This document shows, one piece after another, positions 8,354 to 17,405 of a stretch of 49,017 nt of DNA. The DNA lies in the NCBI RefSeq assembly GCF_000430685.1, contig NZ_AUMM01000030.1:1-49017 (forward strand), read 5' to 3'. Within the stretch, counting starts at the first letter, position 1. Each line of letters opens with the position of its first letter. The notes beneath the pieces are model-generated. The model had not been told where the DNA came from. It ran no database searches and saw only the letters and a program-made list of their open reading frames with translations. The position numbers and the translations under genes are program-made. Source of the DNA: Tuberibacillus calidus DSM 17572. GTDB taxonomy: Bacteria; Bacillota; Bacilli; Bacillales; Sporolactobacillaceae.

Positions 8354-8555
8354 CTCCTGTCTCAACCCTCAAGTAATTATCTGATTATTTACAATAATAC
8401 AAGAGACCAATAAGTGTGGCAATGTTTTTATGATGGTTCCGTAAAAAATGAGTCTAAAGACCGACTTACGCCCTTTAAAGGACACCACCGGGCTTATGAC
8501 TTTTCTTTTTTCTGTTGGCAAACGTTCCGTGATTAGGGAATAAAGTGATGATCCA

Positions 8556-8900
8556 TCAATCCACATTAAAGATCCCATAAACGTATCGGATATATTGGTC
8601 ATCACGCAGTTTGATGCCTTTTCTTTCTAAGAAACGCCAAAGTGTTCGGTCAAGGCTGAACGGGCCTTGATTTTTCCTTTGTTCAATGTCGGTTTTGCTC
8701 ATTTGCATCGTGTACAGAGAAAGGTCAATGATGAAGGTGATGTTGACATTTGGGTTTTGCGCATCCCAGTCATAGGGGATCATCGTGTCATGTTCCCATT
8801 CCTCAAGTTCCTTAACGATGCAGTCAATGACAAGCTCGAAAAATCGATCCACTCGATAACTCTTAGCCATCATACCTCTAATCCACCCTGATATATTCAT
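8556..8900 (-). CDS. Hypothetical 114-aa protein
   Basis: I do not recognise this gene. It encodes an acidic, soluble protein without a signal peptide. It has a helical start (YRVDRFFELVIDCIVKELEEWE), a central beta-like part (NVNITFIIDLSLYTMQ) and a positively charged helical end (DRTLWRFLERKGIKL). The ATG at 8900 is preceded by AGGGG with a 6-base spacer; a GTG at 8909 and an internal ATG are weaker choices. A terminator follows about 200 bases downstream. The gene is not close-coupled to either neighbour, and codon usage is unremarkable. Confidence 0.55.
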   Translation of the reverse strand: MNISGWIRGMMAKSYRVDRFFELVIDCIVKELEEWEHDTMIPYDWDAQNPNVNITFIIDLSLYTMQMSKTDIEQRKNQGPFSLDRTLWRFLERKGIKLRDDQYIRYVYGIFNVD

Positions 8901-9312
8901 ATCTAACACCCCTGTTTTGTTTTTTTTATACGGTTTGGCGTGAATCCGCCGGACTGAGGTAATATTTCTAACTGAATGTCTGTCTTGAAAGATATTGCTG
9001 ATGGCCTTGGTTAGACGATACGAGGAATGGTCCCACTAATAAAGAGTTCATAGCTCTGCCAAACCTTCTACTGAGAGGCAGGAGACTTCTTTGAAAATGA
9101 CGTTAAAATTTTCTCCCAGTAAAAGAAAAACTCCCTTTGCTTCGATGCAAAAGGAGTTTCGCTTTCCGTTCCTTATCATCCAAAGCAAAGTGCTTTGCTG
9201 GTTTTGGCACCTTGCCGCAATGGGTAGGTTGCCGTGGGGTCATGGAGCCAGATCTCTCGCCCATCTCTTGATAAGCCATGATTCAGTTAATTCTATTATA
9301 TTATAACAATGT
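8901..9312. other. Intergenic region with a hairpin-repeat relic and a terminator
   Basis: No gene was found. Around 9051-9086 lies a degenerate copy of the dispersed hairpin repeat (GCTCTGCCAA--CTT---GAGAGGCAG). At 9128-9159 lies the terminator of the restriction operon. Confidence 0.5.
9128..9159 (-). terminator. Terminator of the McrBC-type operon
   Basis: A near-perfect stem (AAACTCCCTTTGC / GCAAAAGGAGTTT, one mismatch) with a 6-base loop. On the minus strand it ends in GTTTTTCTTTT. It lies about 150 bases after the nuclease stop. Confidence 0.75.
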
Positions 9313-11169
9313 TTACAAATCAATCCATTTTTTCATCATTTCTCGCAATTGGGGAAATCCGACGATGTCATTCGGATCATCGGTGTTTTCATTCGGGTAA
9401 TATTGCAGGAACGTGCCGCAATCGGCCGGCGTGACGATCGGTTGGTCGTCGTCGCCGGGATAGGCGCAGACGACTTGGTAAACCGCACGCAGATTATATT
9501 CTTTTTGGCCATCGGAGTTTCTTTTCACATAGGAAATCAAACGGTACTCGTTCATTTGTTCCATCGTATTCGTCCATCCGAATTCACTATGGATGTTGTA
9601 AAACGGCCGATATTTCACTTCGATAATAAACGTTGATACATAGGTGCTATTTTTATATAAGTCAATGCGAATGTCCGGTTTTCGGCGGAGATGGCCGTAA
9701 AAATGCGTCCGATTCTGCAAGGCTACCTGACTGTTCGGAGCCAGCGTTTCATCGTACGTCACGTCGATTTTGCAATCCCCTTTGACGAAGGACACCTTCG
9801 TCCCTTCCTTCAACCCATCGCGAAAAAACGATTTTTGCAGTTGGATCGTGATGGCTTCGCGGTCTGGTAAAAAATCGAGTTCCCGAAGCGCTCGCAGTAC
9901 ACCAAATAACACATAATACTCATACAAAACCGAAGTCGGTTTGTACGCCGGCATATCTGAAAGGGTGTCGTCGGTTTCGCGCGTTTGGCTTGCGGCCTCT
10001 TTCCATAGCTCGTAAAGCAGCCGATAGCTTGGCGTTCCGGTGCCGAGGCGAAAAGTTTTTGGTCTTCGGTTTTCCACTCTATTCCAAAAAGGCGTATTGA
10101 GCCGTGCCGACAATTTCAAGAGGTGCTTCGTAGCTTCCGCTTGGTCACTTGGGAAAGTAGCAAACGCCAACGTCTGCCATCTTCGGTATCCACTGCTGTC
10201 TAGAGCGGGATCATCCCACCCTTGATTCTCCCCCTCCGACGTCTGGATGCGAATGGTGTGTCTCTCTATTTTTTCCGGAAACTGTGGGACGTTACTGTAT
10301 GAGTCATTAATCTCTCCCGCCTCATGTTCAAGCACTTTCAATGAACGCAAGGATTTCATGAGTTCGTGGGCGATTTGGGAAATGACGTACTTGGCCAAGC
10401 GGTTTTCATCATTGTCCCAATTCGTTTGCCAATGGCGGTTATAAAATTTTGTGCCTTGGTAAATGACTCCCCTGTAAGAATGCTGGAGGCGGAGACAGCG
10501 GTTATCCATATGCCGGGGAATGTCCTCCAGCTTGTACGCTTTTTCAATTTGCAGCATGCATCGCGTTTCGATATCGCGTATGGCCCGGAGCAGTTTCGCT
10601 TCATTCTCCCGATACCAGCGGATAAAGCGCCGGTGAGGTTCCGTCCTATCATGGTTGAAGTGACCAATTGTTCTTTTAAAGTGATAATAATCGAGCACAA
10701 GCCCGCGCAGTTCCTGGTTGATCACTTGGTGAATTTGCGCCATCTGCCGGTCACTAACGTTTTTCGGCTTAATGGCCACAGCGCCGAAATACGTTTTTCC
10801 TTGATAATGTAATTCAAAATGATAAAGCCCACACCGCCATGGGTACGTTGCGCCATCCCGGTATTGGTACAAAACATGTTCCCCTGTGACGCCTGACAAA
10901 ACATAACCTTCGTTGTCCGCTTCTTCATCCGCATCGCGCGTATGAATCCAATAAAATCTTGCCGCTTCCGCCGTTTCACATTTAAAGGTGAGTTTAACGT
11001 CCTTATACTCCATCACATCATAGAGACAACTTCGGACGTTTTCCGGCGATTCGGCAAGGCGCTCAATGGGAATGATCGTATGGCCAACATGGAGGTGCAA
11101 TGTCAACGGCAAGTGACGGCCTGATTCGACGACTTGAATGCCTTTTGAAACACTAGTGCGCAAAGCCAT
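9313..11169 (-). CDS. McrC-like DUF2357 / PD-(D/E)XK nuclease
   Basis: A 618-aa protein with an N-terminal DUF2357 region (about residues 1-300) and a C-terminal PD-(D/E)XK nuclease. The nuclease motifs are visible: a helix Glu at E417 (LYEYYVLFG), P-D499 (KPDIRIDL), E517-V-K519 (FIIEVKYRP), and a following Q/Y helix (EQMNEYR). All expected catalytic residues are present. Proteins of this type act as the McrC-like nuclease partner of an McrB-like motor. The start overlaps the motor gene by 17 bases and has only a weak SD, so translation is probably coupled. As the last gene of the operon it would deliver the cut; whether the target is modified DNA, phage DNA or RNA cannot be told. Confidence 0.8.
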   Translation of the reverse strand: MALRTSVSKGIQVVESGRHLPLTLHLHVGHTIIPIERLAESPENVRSCLYDVMEYKDVKLTFKCETAEAARFYWIHTRDADEEADNEGYVLSGVTGEHVLYQYRDGATYPWRCGLYHFELHYQGKTYFGAVAIKPKNVSDRQMAQIHQVINQELRGLVLDYYHFKRTIGHFNHDRTEPHRRFIRWYRENEAKLLRAIRDIETRCMLQIEKAYKLEDIPRHMDNRCLRLQHSYRGVIYQGTKFYNRHWQTNWDNDENRLAKYVISQIAHELMKSLRSLKVLEHEAGEINDSYSNVPQFPEKIERHTIRIQTSEGENQGWDDPALDSSGYRRWQTLAFATFPSDQAEATKHLLKLSARLNTPFWNRVENRRPKTFRLGTGTPSYRLLYELWKEAASQTRETDDTLSDMPAYKPTSVLYEYYVLFGVLRALRELDFLPDREAITIQLQKSFFRDGLKEGTKVSFVKGDCKIDVTYDETLAPNSQVALQNRTHFYGHLRRKPDIRIDLYKNSTYVSTFIIEVKYRPFYNIHSEFGWTNTMEQMNEYRLISYVKRNSDGQKEYNLRAVYQVVCAYPGDDDQPIVTPADCGTFLQYYPNENTDDPNDIVGFPQLREMMKKWIDL

Positions 11170-13150
11170 ATAACATCAACTCTTTTGCTTTTCGCTTCAA
11201 CGCATTCGCCGAACGTTCGAAGGTCGACACCTTCTGACCGAGTTCCGAGCGGATCAGTTTCATGATGTCACCTTCGATGTATTCATCTCCCGAGTAACTC
11301 CCCACAAGCGGTGTGACAAATGATTCAAAGCCCTTGATCTTTGTGAGGATGCGCTGTTCCACTTGGCGATCGAAAGCTTGTCCCCGGGAGATCATCAACA
11401 GGCCATCTGGATTTACCGGAATGTTCGACAGATAGCCGGCAATGCCGAGAACGACGCGGAAGGATACGCCTTTTTGCGAATCATCGTTGTTTAAAAGCGT
11501 ATGAAGTTCATCTAAAAAGGTGAGCTCCGCCTCCGTCAAACTGTTCAGGGATGGTGCGCCCGACACCCACTCTTCCCGGAACAACTTCGCCGACACCTCC
11601 ATGGTTTGGACATTTGTTGTGTCGTCAAAAGTCGAGACGATATTGTATGCCTCCCTAAAAGAAAGCTTTGACGGCCGGATGACATTCGTGCGGTCGAGCA
11701 AGCGATCGGAAAATTCCTTTGTGGTGTCATCAAAATTCACAGTGCCGACAAAGATGATATTGTCGCCGATTTTCACTTTCGGTTTATACATTTCATCATG
11801 AAAACGGCTATCCGCGTGAAACAATGTTAAGTACCGCTTGTCTGGGTCAACCTCAAGTAAGGAAATAAACGGGCTGAACCAATGCTCAACTTGTGACAAG
11901 TTCATTTCATCGAAGACGACCATGTACATGCGCTCCGGGTGGGCTTCGGCTTCAAGAAGCAGCCGTACCAATCCCGTCTCGCTCTCATGGTAGACGCCGG
12001 TCGTCGGATTGTAATATCCGAGGACGTCATTCGGCTCATGATATGACGGAGATACCGGGATTAACAGCAGTTCTTTTCCATAAGTCAGCCCCATCGTTTC
12101 GCCGTAAAGCTGAGCCAACTGCGACTTTCCCGTACCTGACATGCCGCCGATGATGCTCAACATGTTTGTTTTCACGCTGATATGAAAAGCGATCAAATCC
12201 TCATCTTGGAAAAACAACGCTTTTTTCCTAGCATTCATCTTTAAAAGATTTAAAAAGTTCCATTCGCTTTCGTTAAAAACGTACCTGCTCGTTAATGCGG
12301 CATCAGAATAATCGCCCTGAACGACGTCTGCGGTTCCGGGTTGAGTCGCTGTTTCACCAACAGTCAACTTCCGGCTCAAACTATTCGCTTCTTGCTCGAA
12401 CCGGGCTTTAAGCGTTTTTAGCGCGTCCGTTTGCACAAAGTAAAGGAGATCATCCACCCGGGCATCCACCATGTTGCTGAAGACACCTTCCATGTGCTCG
12501 AGAAAAAGGACGTCTACACCTTCCTCTTGGGAATACGTCGTCGCATTAAGGTTCGTCTTTAAAGCAACGTGGTAAAGGGTGCCTTGGTAATAGATAAATT
12601 CCGGTAATTCGAATAAACTCGGATAATATTTTAAAACAATTGGACGACGGTCTCCGGAAAGTTTATTTTCAAAATCGCTTTTTGTCTCATCCAAGCGCAA
12701 TTGCGGTCCCGGAATCGGCGTATATCCCCCAGCGGCCGGCTGTATATTTTCAACCTGGACGAGTTCAACATTGATATAGTCATTGTAACAACTCAACTGA
12801 AAGACTATTAATTTATCTTGAAGGCATTCAAAAATTTTCTCTTTTACTTCGACATGGGGAAGGTAATCGATGCGAATCCATTCCCTAAATTTATCATAAT
12901 TATTATCACTAGCCGTACTTCCCGTAAAAATGTCGTTAGAATAATAGAATTGCTTGGATAGTTCGTGCGGAATCGGTGATAGGCACTTTATATGAAATTG
13001 AATGTAATCTTGTAACTCACCTTGGTATTCGACAGGTTCGTAGAAGTTGGGTGTCAATGCCAACTCGTCTTCGGTAACCAGCCTTCCGACAAAAAAGGCG
13101 TCATCGAGCTTTCTCTGGATTTCGGGATTAAGGCGCCGTTTCAACTTCAC
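11153..13150 (-). CDS. McrB-like AAA+ NTPase (restriction motor)
   Basis: A 665-aa protein. Residues 1-~290 are a large N-terminal region with no recognised modification-binding domain; residues ~295-600 form a McrB/MoxR-type AAA+ module. Walker A is GGMSGTGKS (335-343), Walker B is VVFDE followed by MNLSQVEHW (411-423), and the McrB-type sensor segment is GTVNFDD (469-475). An Arg-rich DRLLDRTNVI (482-491) is the likely arginine finger. NFDD sits where McrB has its NTAD GTP-specificity motif, so GTP use is possible but not certain. The GTG start at 13150 has SD AAGGGG with a 9-base spacer and overlaps the coiled-coil gene by 23 bases. No DNA methyltransferase is adjacent. Confidence 0.85.
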   Translation of the reverse strand: MKLKRRLNPEIQRKLDDAFFVGRLVTEDELALTPNFYEPVEYQGELQDYIQFHIKCLSPIPHELSKQFYYSNDIFTGSTASDNNYDKFREWIRIDYLPHVEVKEKIFECLQDKLIVFQLSCYNDYINVELVQVENIQPAAGGYTPIPGPQLRLDETKSDFENKLSGDRRPIVLKYYPSLFELPEFIYYQGTLYHVALKTNLNATTYSQEEGVDVLFLEHMEGVFSNMVDARVDDLLYFVQTDALKTLKARFEQEANSLSRKLTVGETATQPGTADVVQGDYSDAALTSRYVFNESEWNFLNLLKMNARKKALFFQDEDLIAFHISVKTNMLSIIGGMSGTGKSQLAQLYGETMGLTYGKELLLIPVSPSYHEPNDVLGYYNPTTGVYHESETGLVRLLLEAEAHPERMYMVVFDEMNLSQVEHWFSPFISLLEVDPDKRYLTLFHADSRFHDEMYKPKVKIGDNIIFVGTVNFDDTTKEFSDRLLDRTNVIRPSKLSFREAYNIVSTFDDTTNVQTMEVSAKLFREEWVSGAPSLNSLTEAELTFLDELHTLLNNDDSQKGVSFRVVLGIAGYLSNIPVNPDGLLMISRGQAFDRQVEQRILTKIKGFESFVTPLVGSYSGDEYIEGDIMKLIRSELGQKVSTFERSANALKRKAKELMLYGFAH

Positions 13151-14471
13151 TATGCATCGCCCCTTCTAAGTAAAAACTAATTCTCCGTACAATTCGTGTT
13201 GCTCCGCCACCGACAAGCTTATAGATCAGGGCCCGTTGTTGAACACAGGCTTCCAATTGGAATAACGATTTGCTGTTGATGCCATCTGTGTTAATGAAAA
13301 TAGCGCCATGAAACGGCTCGGGCAAAGTCTTCACATAGTCTATTATTTGTTCGGGCCGGTCAACGATAACCCGTTGTGTTTCATTAAACACCCATTCAAA
13401 GAGAGGGTCATCGACCAAACTTAGAAAAACCAGTTCCTCTTTAAATAGTTTCCATAACTTAGCATTAGCCTTTTCCGACTCCCAATCGGATTTTGCTTTA
13501 TGCAACTGCGCCAATTCGGCAGATATCTTTTCGATGGTGTTTGTTTTATTATTCAGTTCGCTCAAGGCTTGCTGATAAGATTTATTTAGTTGCTTTTTTT
13601 CTTCCAGTGCTAAAGAAAATGCCGATTTAACGCGCTCAAGATCTTTTTTCGTCTCTTCTAATTTCTTATGAAGTTTATCATGGTCTGACTGGATCTTCCG
13701 CATTGCTTTTTCATGTTGATGAATGGCTATAGCTTCTCTATCTCGATATGTGTCAGCGAGGTGGATGGCATCGAGAAGGGCGAGACCGATTAATGCTTCT
13801 TTTTCTTTCGTTTTCCATCTTGATATTTCTTTTCGGTATTGACTGAACATCTTTAAGTAATACCCTTCGGAAACGCGTGGGAGAGAGGTTTCTAAACGGT
13901 CTTTGAGTTTTTCTCTGCCCTCGAAAAAGTCATCCCAAGCTTCTTTCATAGGATGGTGATCAAGGAGTTTTTCCAGATTGTCCGCAAAATGCGCCATGGT
14001 ATTTTGGTAATAGGCTTGGATTTTATCTGTGAACGTCACATCCATTAAATCCGTATAGAAAGGCCGTCTTTCTTGGATATTGCGCTTGATGAGGGCTTTA
14101 TGTTTTTGATATTGCTCGCCGTAGTGGAGGACAAAGAACGCAAACGCTTGAGCTTGTGATCGTTTTTCGTCAAATTGTATTTGATAGAAAAATTCCTGCG
14201 CCGATAAGCCCTGGTAGGCTTCCTCCGTCCCCTTGACGAAATCCTGTAAAAACTTTTCCACCTTGATTTTATTTTGTAAGTTTCGAAGCAAATGGTGTTT
14301 AAATATAGCAATCGGTATTTGTTTATATTTTTTCGGCGTAAAGCCCGGAATTTTAAGGTTTGCACTAAGAGCTATTTTGATGAGATCCTCTTTTTTACAT
14401 AGTTCCATAAAGTCATGGAATGTATCTTGGTCAAGAATGGATGGATGCTCCTCTTGAGTCGCATTCCCCAT
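13128..14471 (-). CDS. Coiled-coil protein, first gene of the McrBC-type operon
   Basis: A 447-aa soluble protein. Residues 1-~240 are alpha-helical and charged, with FFYQIQFDEKRSQAQAFAFF near 95-115. Residues ~250-335 are a long coiled coil with heptads of Leu, Lys and Glu (KLHKKLEETKKDLERVKSAF). Residues ~345-447 look like an alternating alpha/beta domain (ELVFLSLVDDPLFEW, FHGAIFINTDGIN, LIYKLVGGGATRIVRRI). I recognise no catalytic motif. The ATG at 14471 follows GAGGGGG with a 6-base spacer; the frame is open for 5 more codons into the SD itself. Its overlap with the McrB-like gene implies a joint complex. Coiled-coil partners of McrBC-type systems are known (the CoCoNuT class), but I cannot match this one to a named component. 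Confidence 0.7.
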   Translation of the reverse strand: MGNATQEEHPSILDQDTFHDFMELCKKEDLIKIALSANLKIPGFTPKKYKQIPIAIFKHHLLRNLQNKIKVEKFLQDFVKGTEEAYQGLSAQEFFYQIQFDEKRSQAQAFAFFVLHYGEQYQKHKALIKRNIQERRPFYTDLMDVTFTDKIQAYYQNTMAHFADNLEKLLDHHPMKEAWDDFFEGREKLKDRLETSLPRVSEGYYLKMFSQYRKEISRWKTKEKEALIGLALLDAIHLADTYRDREAIAIHQHEKAMRKIQSDHDKLHKKLEETKKDLERVKSAFSLALEEKKQLNKSYQQALSELNNKTNTIEKISAELAQLHKAKSDWESEKANAKLWKLFKEELVFLSLVDDPLFEWVFNETQRVIVDRPEQIIDYVKTLPEPFHGAIFINTDGINSKSLFQLEACVQQRALIYKLVGGGATRIVRRISFYLEGAMHSEVETAP

Positions 14472-14760
14472 ATGTATCCCCCTCAAATTTTTGTCTTTAT
14501 ATCGTCTTTTAGGTCATTCGTCTTTCCGACCTCCTATTGTTTTTATGATTCTATTATACCGTTTTATCAGTCCCTTTGTTTGAAAAAAATGAACTAAAAA
14601 GCGGGACATTAGCCTTACATTTTTTGGCATGCTGTAGGGGTGTATGAAAAGTTCCGCCAAGCCTTTTAGGCGAAAGCGGAACTCCCGATGCACAAATAAT
14701 TGTATTTTTCCCAGCACAAAACATAGTCAATCAATTCCAGTTTGAACCGCTGGCAATCCA
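14472..14760. other. Promoter region of the restriction operon and hairpin
   Basis: No gene was found. The region upstream of the coiled-coil gene is AT-rich; TATTATACCG near 14553-14562 could form part of a promoter but no clear -35 pair was assigned. The hairpin at 14650-14683 closes the peptidase gene on the other side. Confidence 0.35.
14650..14683 (-). terminator. Hairpin terminator sharing its core with the dispersed repeat
   Basis: The stem AGTTCCGC / GCGGAACT encloses CAAGCCTTTTAGGCGAAA, with a short TTTT on the minus strand. The inner part is identical to the core of the repeat at 17133-17166, but the outer stem differs in a compensated way. It lies about 80 bases after the C39 peptidase stop. 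Confidence 0.55.
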
Positions 14761-15667
14761 TCAACTTTTTAACTGAAATGAAATCGCCTGTTCCCCAAAT
14801 TGTTTCCATCCTGCCAAAAAGTCGTTTTTCGCAACTTTACGATTTTTGATACCGCTTAGCGGATCATTAAAGTAGATAAACTCCTTATCGTAACCCGTGA
14901 TCAGCACTGCGTGTTCATGCATTGTAATCCGTATCGGGCCGCTTTCGGTGTACCACGTCTCCCACTCGTTGTCGGGGACATACCGAAACCAGCTCGTTGT
15001 AATGACCCAGACGGGTAAGCCATGATCAATTTGGTTTTTGACTGCTGCGAACCCTTTACCAGTAAGGTCGATCACGCGATCCGACAAATATTTCTTGGCA
15101 AGATCATAAACCGGCCCGTGATAAACACCGTATCCAGGTTTCTTAAAAGAATAGATATCACCAACAAAACCAATATTGGGATTGCCGAAATGAACCTTTC
15201 CATCAACAACTTGATAGGGTGTCGGATCTTTTTTGATTTGTTTGGCTAAAGTCATTTTGTCGACTGAAATGCCAGCATCCTGTAGGAGCATTGCCAAACT
15301 CGTGACCTCACAACCTCTTGCCAATTCAGGCAATTGCTTGATGAGCGGTGCATTAATTATATGGGTGGTTTCATGTTGAAGGGTTGTGATGGAATCTTTC
15401 TTGGCGGGATGGTCGTCTTTTGTGGACTTATCAATGCGTGCAGGTAAATCTGAGGTGTTTAATGAGTGTTTTGAGATTGACCGATTGGCTAGTGCGTGAC
15501 GCTTTTTTGCCCATTTTTAATGTTAAAATCGTTTGAACTTGTTGATCACCATTTATGTATGAACTCACTTTCGGTGATTGGCTCTTTGAAATGGTTTTAA
15601 TTTGTTGCTGATGGCCACATCCCAAAATGAACATAAATAAAAGTAAGAAACATATAGTTCCCCTCAA
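14761..15667 (-). pseudogene. C39-like peptidase lipoprotein, interrupted by a 1-base frameshift
   Basis: Two frames together make one ~300-aa lipoprotein. The first (TTG start at 15667, SD AGGAG with an 8-base spacer) gives a lipoprotein signal ending FILGC and runs to ...TLKMGKK. After the A6 run (T6 at 15503-15508 on the plus strand) it goes out of frame. Removing one A restores ...MGKKRHALANRS and leads into NAPLIKQLPELARGCEVTS, which holds the C39 catalytic Cys (RGCEVTS). The His (MHEHAVLITGYD) and the NDP segment (FIYFNDPLSG) follow. Such proteins are exported cysteine-peptidase-like proteins. The catalytic half alone has a weak TTG start and no signal. The change may be a real mutation, phase variation or a homopolymer sequencing error. 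Confidence 0.75.
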
Positions 15668-16202
15668 AAGTCCCACTCCTAAAGAACTATTTTTCTATAA
15701 AAATATCATATTGTCCATATTTTGTTAAGGTAAAAAATTCTAATTTTTCCTGCCTTTTCGTTATAGTTTCATCACGAAAAATGGACAAACTGGTTTTCCC
15801 AATGAAGGATGTGTCATCCGAAAAACAGTGATGGCCTCAAAAGGTATCCTTGTCCGATTTTTAGAAACCAACTTTTTGTTTTACTATTAACTCTGAATTA
15901 ACTCTGAATCTATTTTTTCCTGATGGATATGGGCATTGACCCATTTTATGGCACAGGGATGAAGACCCACATACAATGTGTATAAAACAAAGGACCAATT
16001 ATGCCACTCACGCTAAATGCATTGCCGCCGACAACGCAATTGCCCTGGCCCTGGGATTTTAAGCCATTGTGATGGCGGGCTATTTTAAGCCGTAACAATA
16101 TCGGTCAAACAAAGACATTCAAGTCCGGCAGCACCAGCTTTCATTACCCTTTTTTCCTTTTTCATAAAAAGATTAAAATGTCCGGTTTACAGGGGGATGA
16201 AC
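15668..16202. other. Intergenic region without visible genes
   Basis: About 530 bases between the divergent C39 peptidase and coiled-coil genes. I see no gene, strong hairpin or repeat. Promoters for both neighbours probably lie here but no clean -35/-10 pair was assigned. Confidence 0.4.
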
Positions 16203-16871
16203 ATGAGTAACAAGATTTATTTCAATCCTAACGTGTCACCGTCCATAAGAAAGTTAAAACCGCCGCGAACCAAATCGCAGATGTATTGTTATACGGATCA
16301 ACTTGGGGAGGCTTTAAAAAAGCTCGAAACATCACAAGAGGAAACGAAAAATGAGTTGAATGAGTTAAAAGGTTTAACCGAACAAATCGTCGTTCAGTTA
16401 AAAGAATTTAAAAGAAAGGTCATGAAGCGGCTCAGCAAATTAGGACTCAACCAAAAACAAGCAAAAGAAGAACAAAATAAAACCGATCAACAATTACAGG
16501 AATTAAAGACCGAATTGGACCGCATTCACGCCCTGATTAACCAACAACATGAGAAACACCAAGCGCGTCTGAAAAACCTGTTAGAGACGATTAATGAATA
16601 TATAGAAGCCTTACAACAAAAGGAAACGGAAACGGTTTCGACCTTTTTGGAATCCAGTGACCTGCAGCGTGTCGTTTTGGAGGACATCTCCAAACGGCAG
16701 GAAGCCATTGAACAAAAACTACAGGATGAATTGGCACAACTCAAGGCTTTACTCTCAAATCTCGCGGAACAAAGCTCGGAAAACTACGACATTCAACTCG
16801 AATACCAAAAACTCCATGAAAAAATGTTGCATAAAATTGTCGAACTCCAAGTCGCCTCAAAGGGTGAGTGA
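16203..16871 (+). CDS. Coiled-coil protein of unknown function
   Basis: A 222-aa soluble protein without a signal peptide. Residues ~1-35 are basic and Pro-containing (NVSPSIRKLKPPRTKS). Almost all the rest is helical, with long heptad runs (LKKLETSQEETKNELNEL; KTELDRIHALINQQHEKHQ; ISKRQEAIEQKLQDELAQL) that predict an extended coiled coil. It resembles Bacillales hypothetical coiled-coil proteins, but I do not recognise a named family. The ATG at 16203 is preferred over the ATG at 16197 because SD AGGGGG then has a 6-base spacer. A perfect terminator lies about 50 bases downstream, so it is a single-gene unit. Confidence 0.75.
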   Translation: MSNKIYFNPNVSPSIRKLKPPRTKSQMYCYTDQLGEALKKLETSQEETKNELNELKGLTEQIVVQLKEFKRKVMKRLSKLGLNQKQAKEEQNKTDQQLQELKTELDRIHALINQQHEKHQARLKNLLETINEYIEALQQKETETVSTFLESSDLQRVVLEDISKRQEAIEQKLQDELAQLKALLSNLAEQSSENYDIQLEYQKLHEKMLHKIVELQVASKGE

Positions 16872-16920
16872 AACCTAACACGCCATCGATCAAGGTGCCA
16901 TGAAAATTTATTGGATGCAG

Positions 16921-16946
16921 GCTGATCGTTCCGATCGGCTTTTTTG
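16921..16946 (+). terminator. Rho-independent terminator of the coiled-coil gene
   Basis: An 8-bp stem (GCTGATCG / CGATCGGC, one G-T pair) with a 3-base loop and a T6 tail. Confidence 0.9.
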
Positions 16947-16997
16947 TTCTGGAATGAAAGGATAAAGGTTTTCGGCAAGCATAAAGGCCCCTATGAC

Positions 16998-17188
16998 ACT
17001 GCCTTCATTTAAGAGTCTTGCACTGGTTAGAACGCTTTTCATTTATCAAGCGCGCATAACGGCAACTAGGCTCTGCCATCGCCTTAAAGGCTTGCACTGG
17101 CTTTTTAATCAGGCCAGCATAAGAGCAACTAAGGCTCTGCCTTCGCCTAAAAGGCTTGGCAGAGCCAAGTTTTCTATAGCAGAGCCTA
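16998..17188 (-). repeat. Dispersed hairpin repeat, locus with about three tandem units
   Basis: Tandem units of a repeat that also occurs near 26.95, 30.8 and 38.7 kb on the opposite strand. In the sense of the 38.7-kb copies the unit is roughly GGCTCTGCCAAGCCTTTTAG, then GCGAAGGCAGAGCC, then a (T)AGTTG-CCTTATGCTGGCC spacer. The best unit here, 17133-17166, forms a perfect 9-bp stem (GGCTCTGCC / GGCAGAGCC) with an inner GCCT / AGGC stem. The rest of 16946-17405 shows no gene. Confidence 0.75.
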
Positions 17189-17405
17189 GTTTTTTATTTT
17201 TTTGATCTTCTTGAAGGTTCTCGCCGTGTCGTGTCCCAATCCGCCAGCCATTTCATCCTCAAATGGTGCGCGCCTCTAGTTCTTCAATGCCTAGGGTTTT
17301 GCACTGGGAAGTATCACCCGCTTTTCATCACGTTCCCCTATTCACTCCCACGAACCACAAAAGTTTTTTGGTCAAATGATCCGGATTTCGTATGAAAAAT
17401 AGTTT

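Noticed and set aside
8369-8605. 78-aa minus-strand open frame
   Set aside because: It overlaps the end of the orphan gene and the terminator region, has no SD and no family features.
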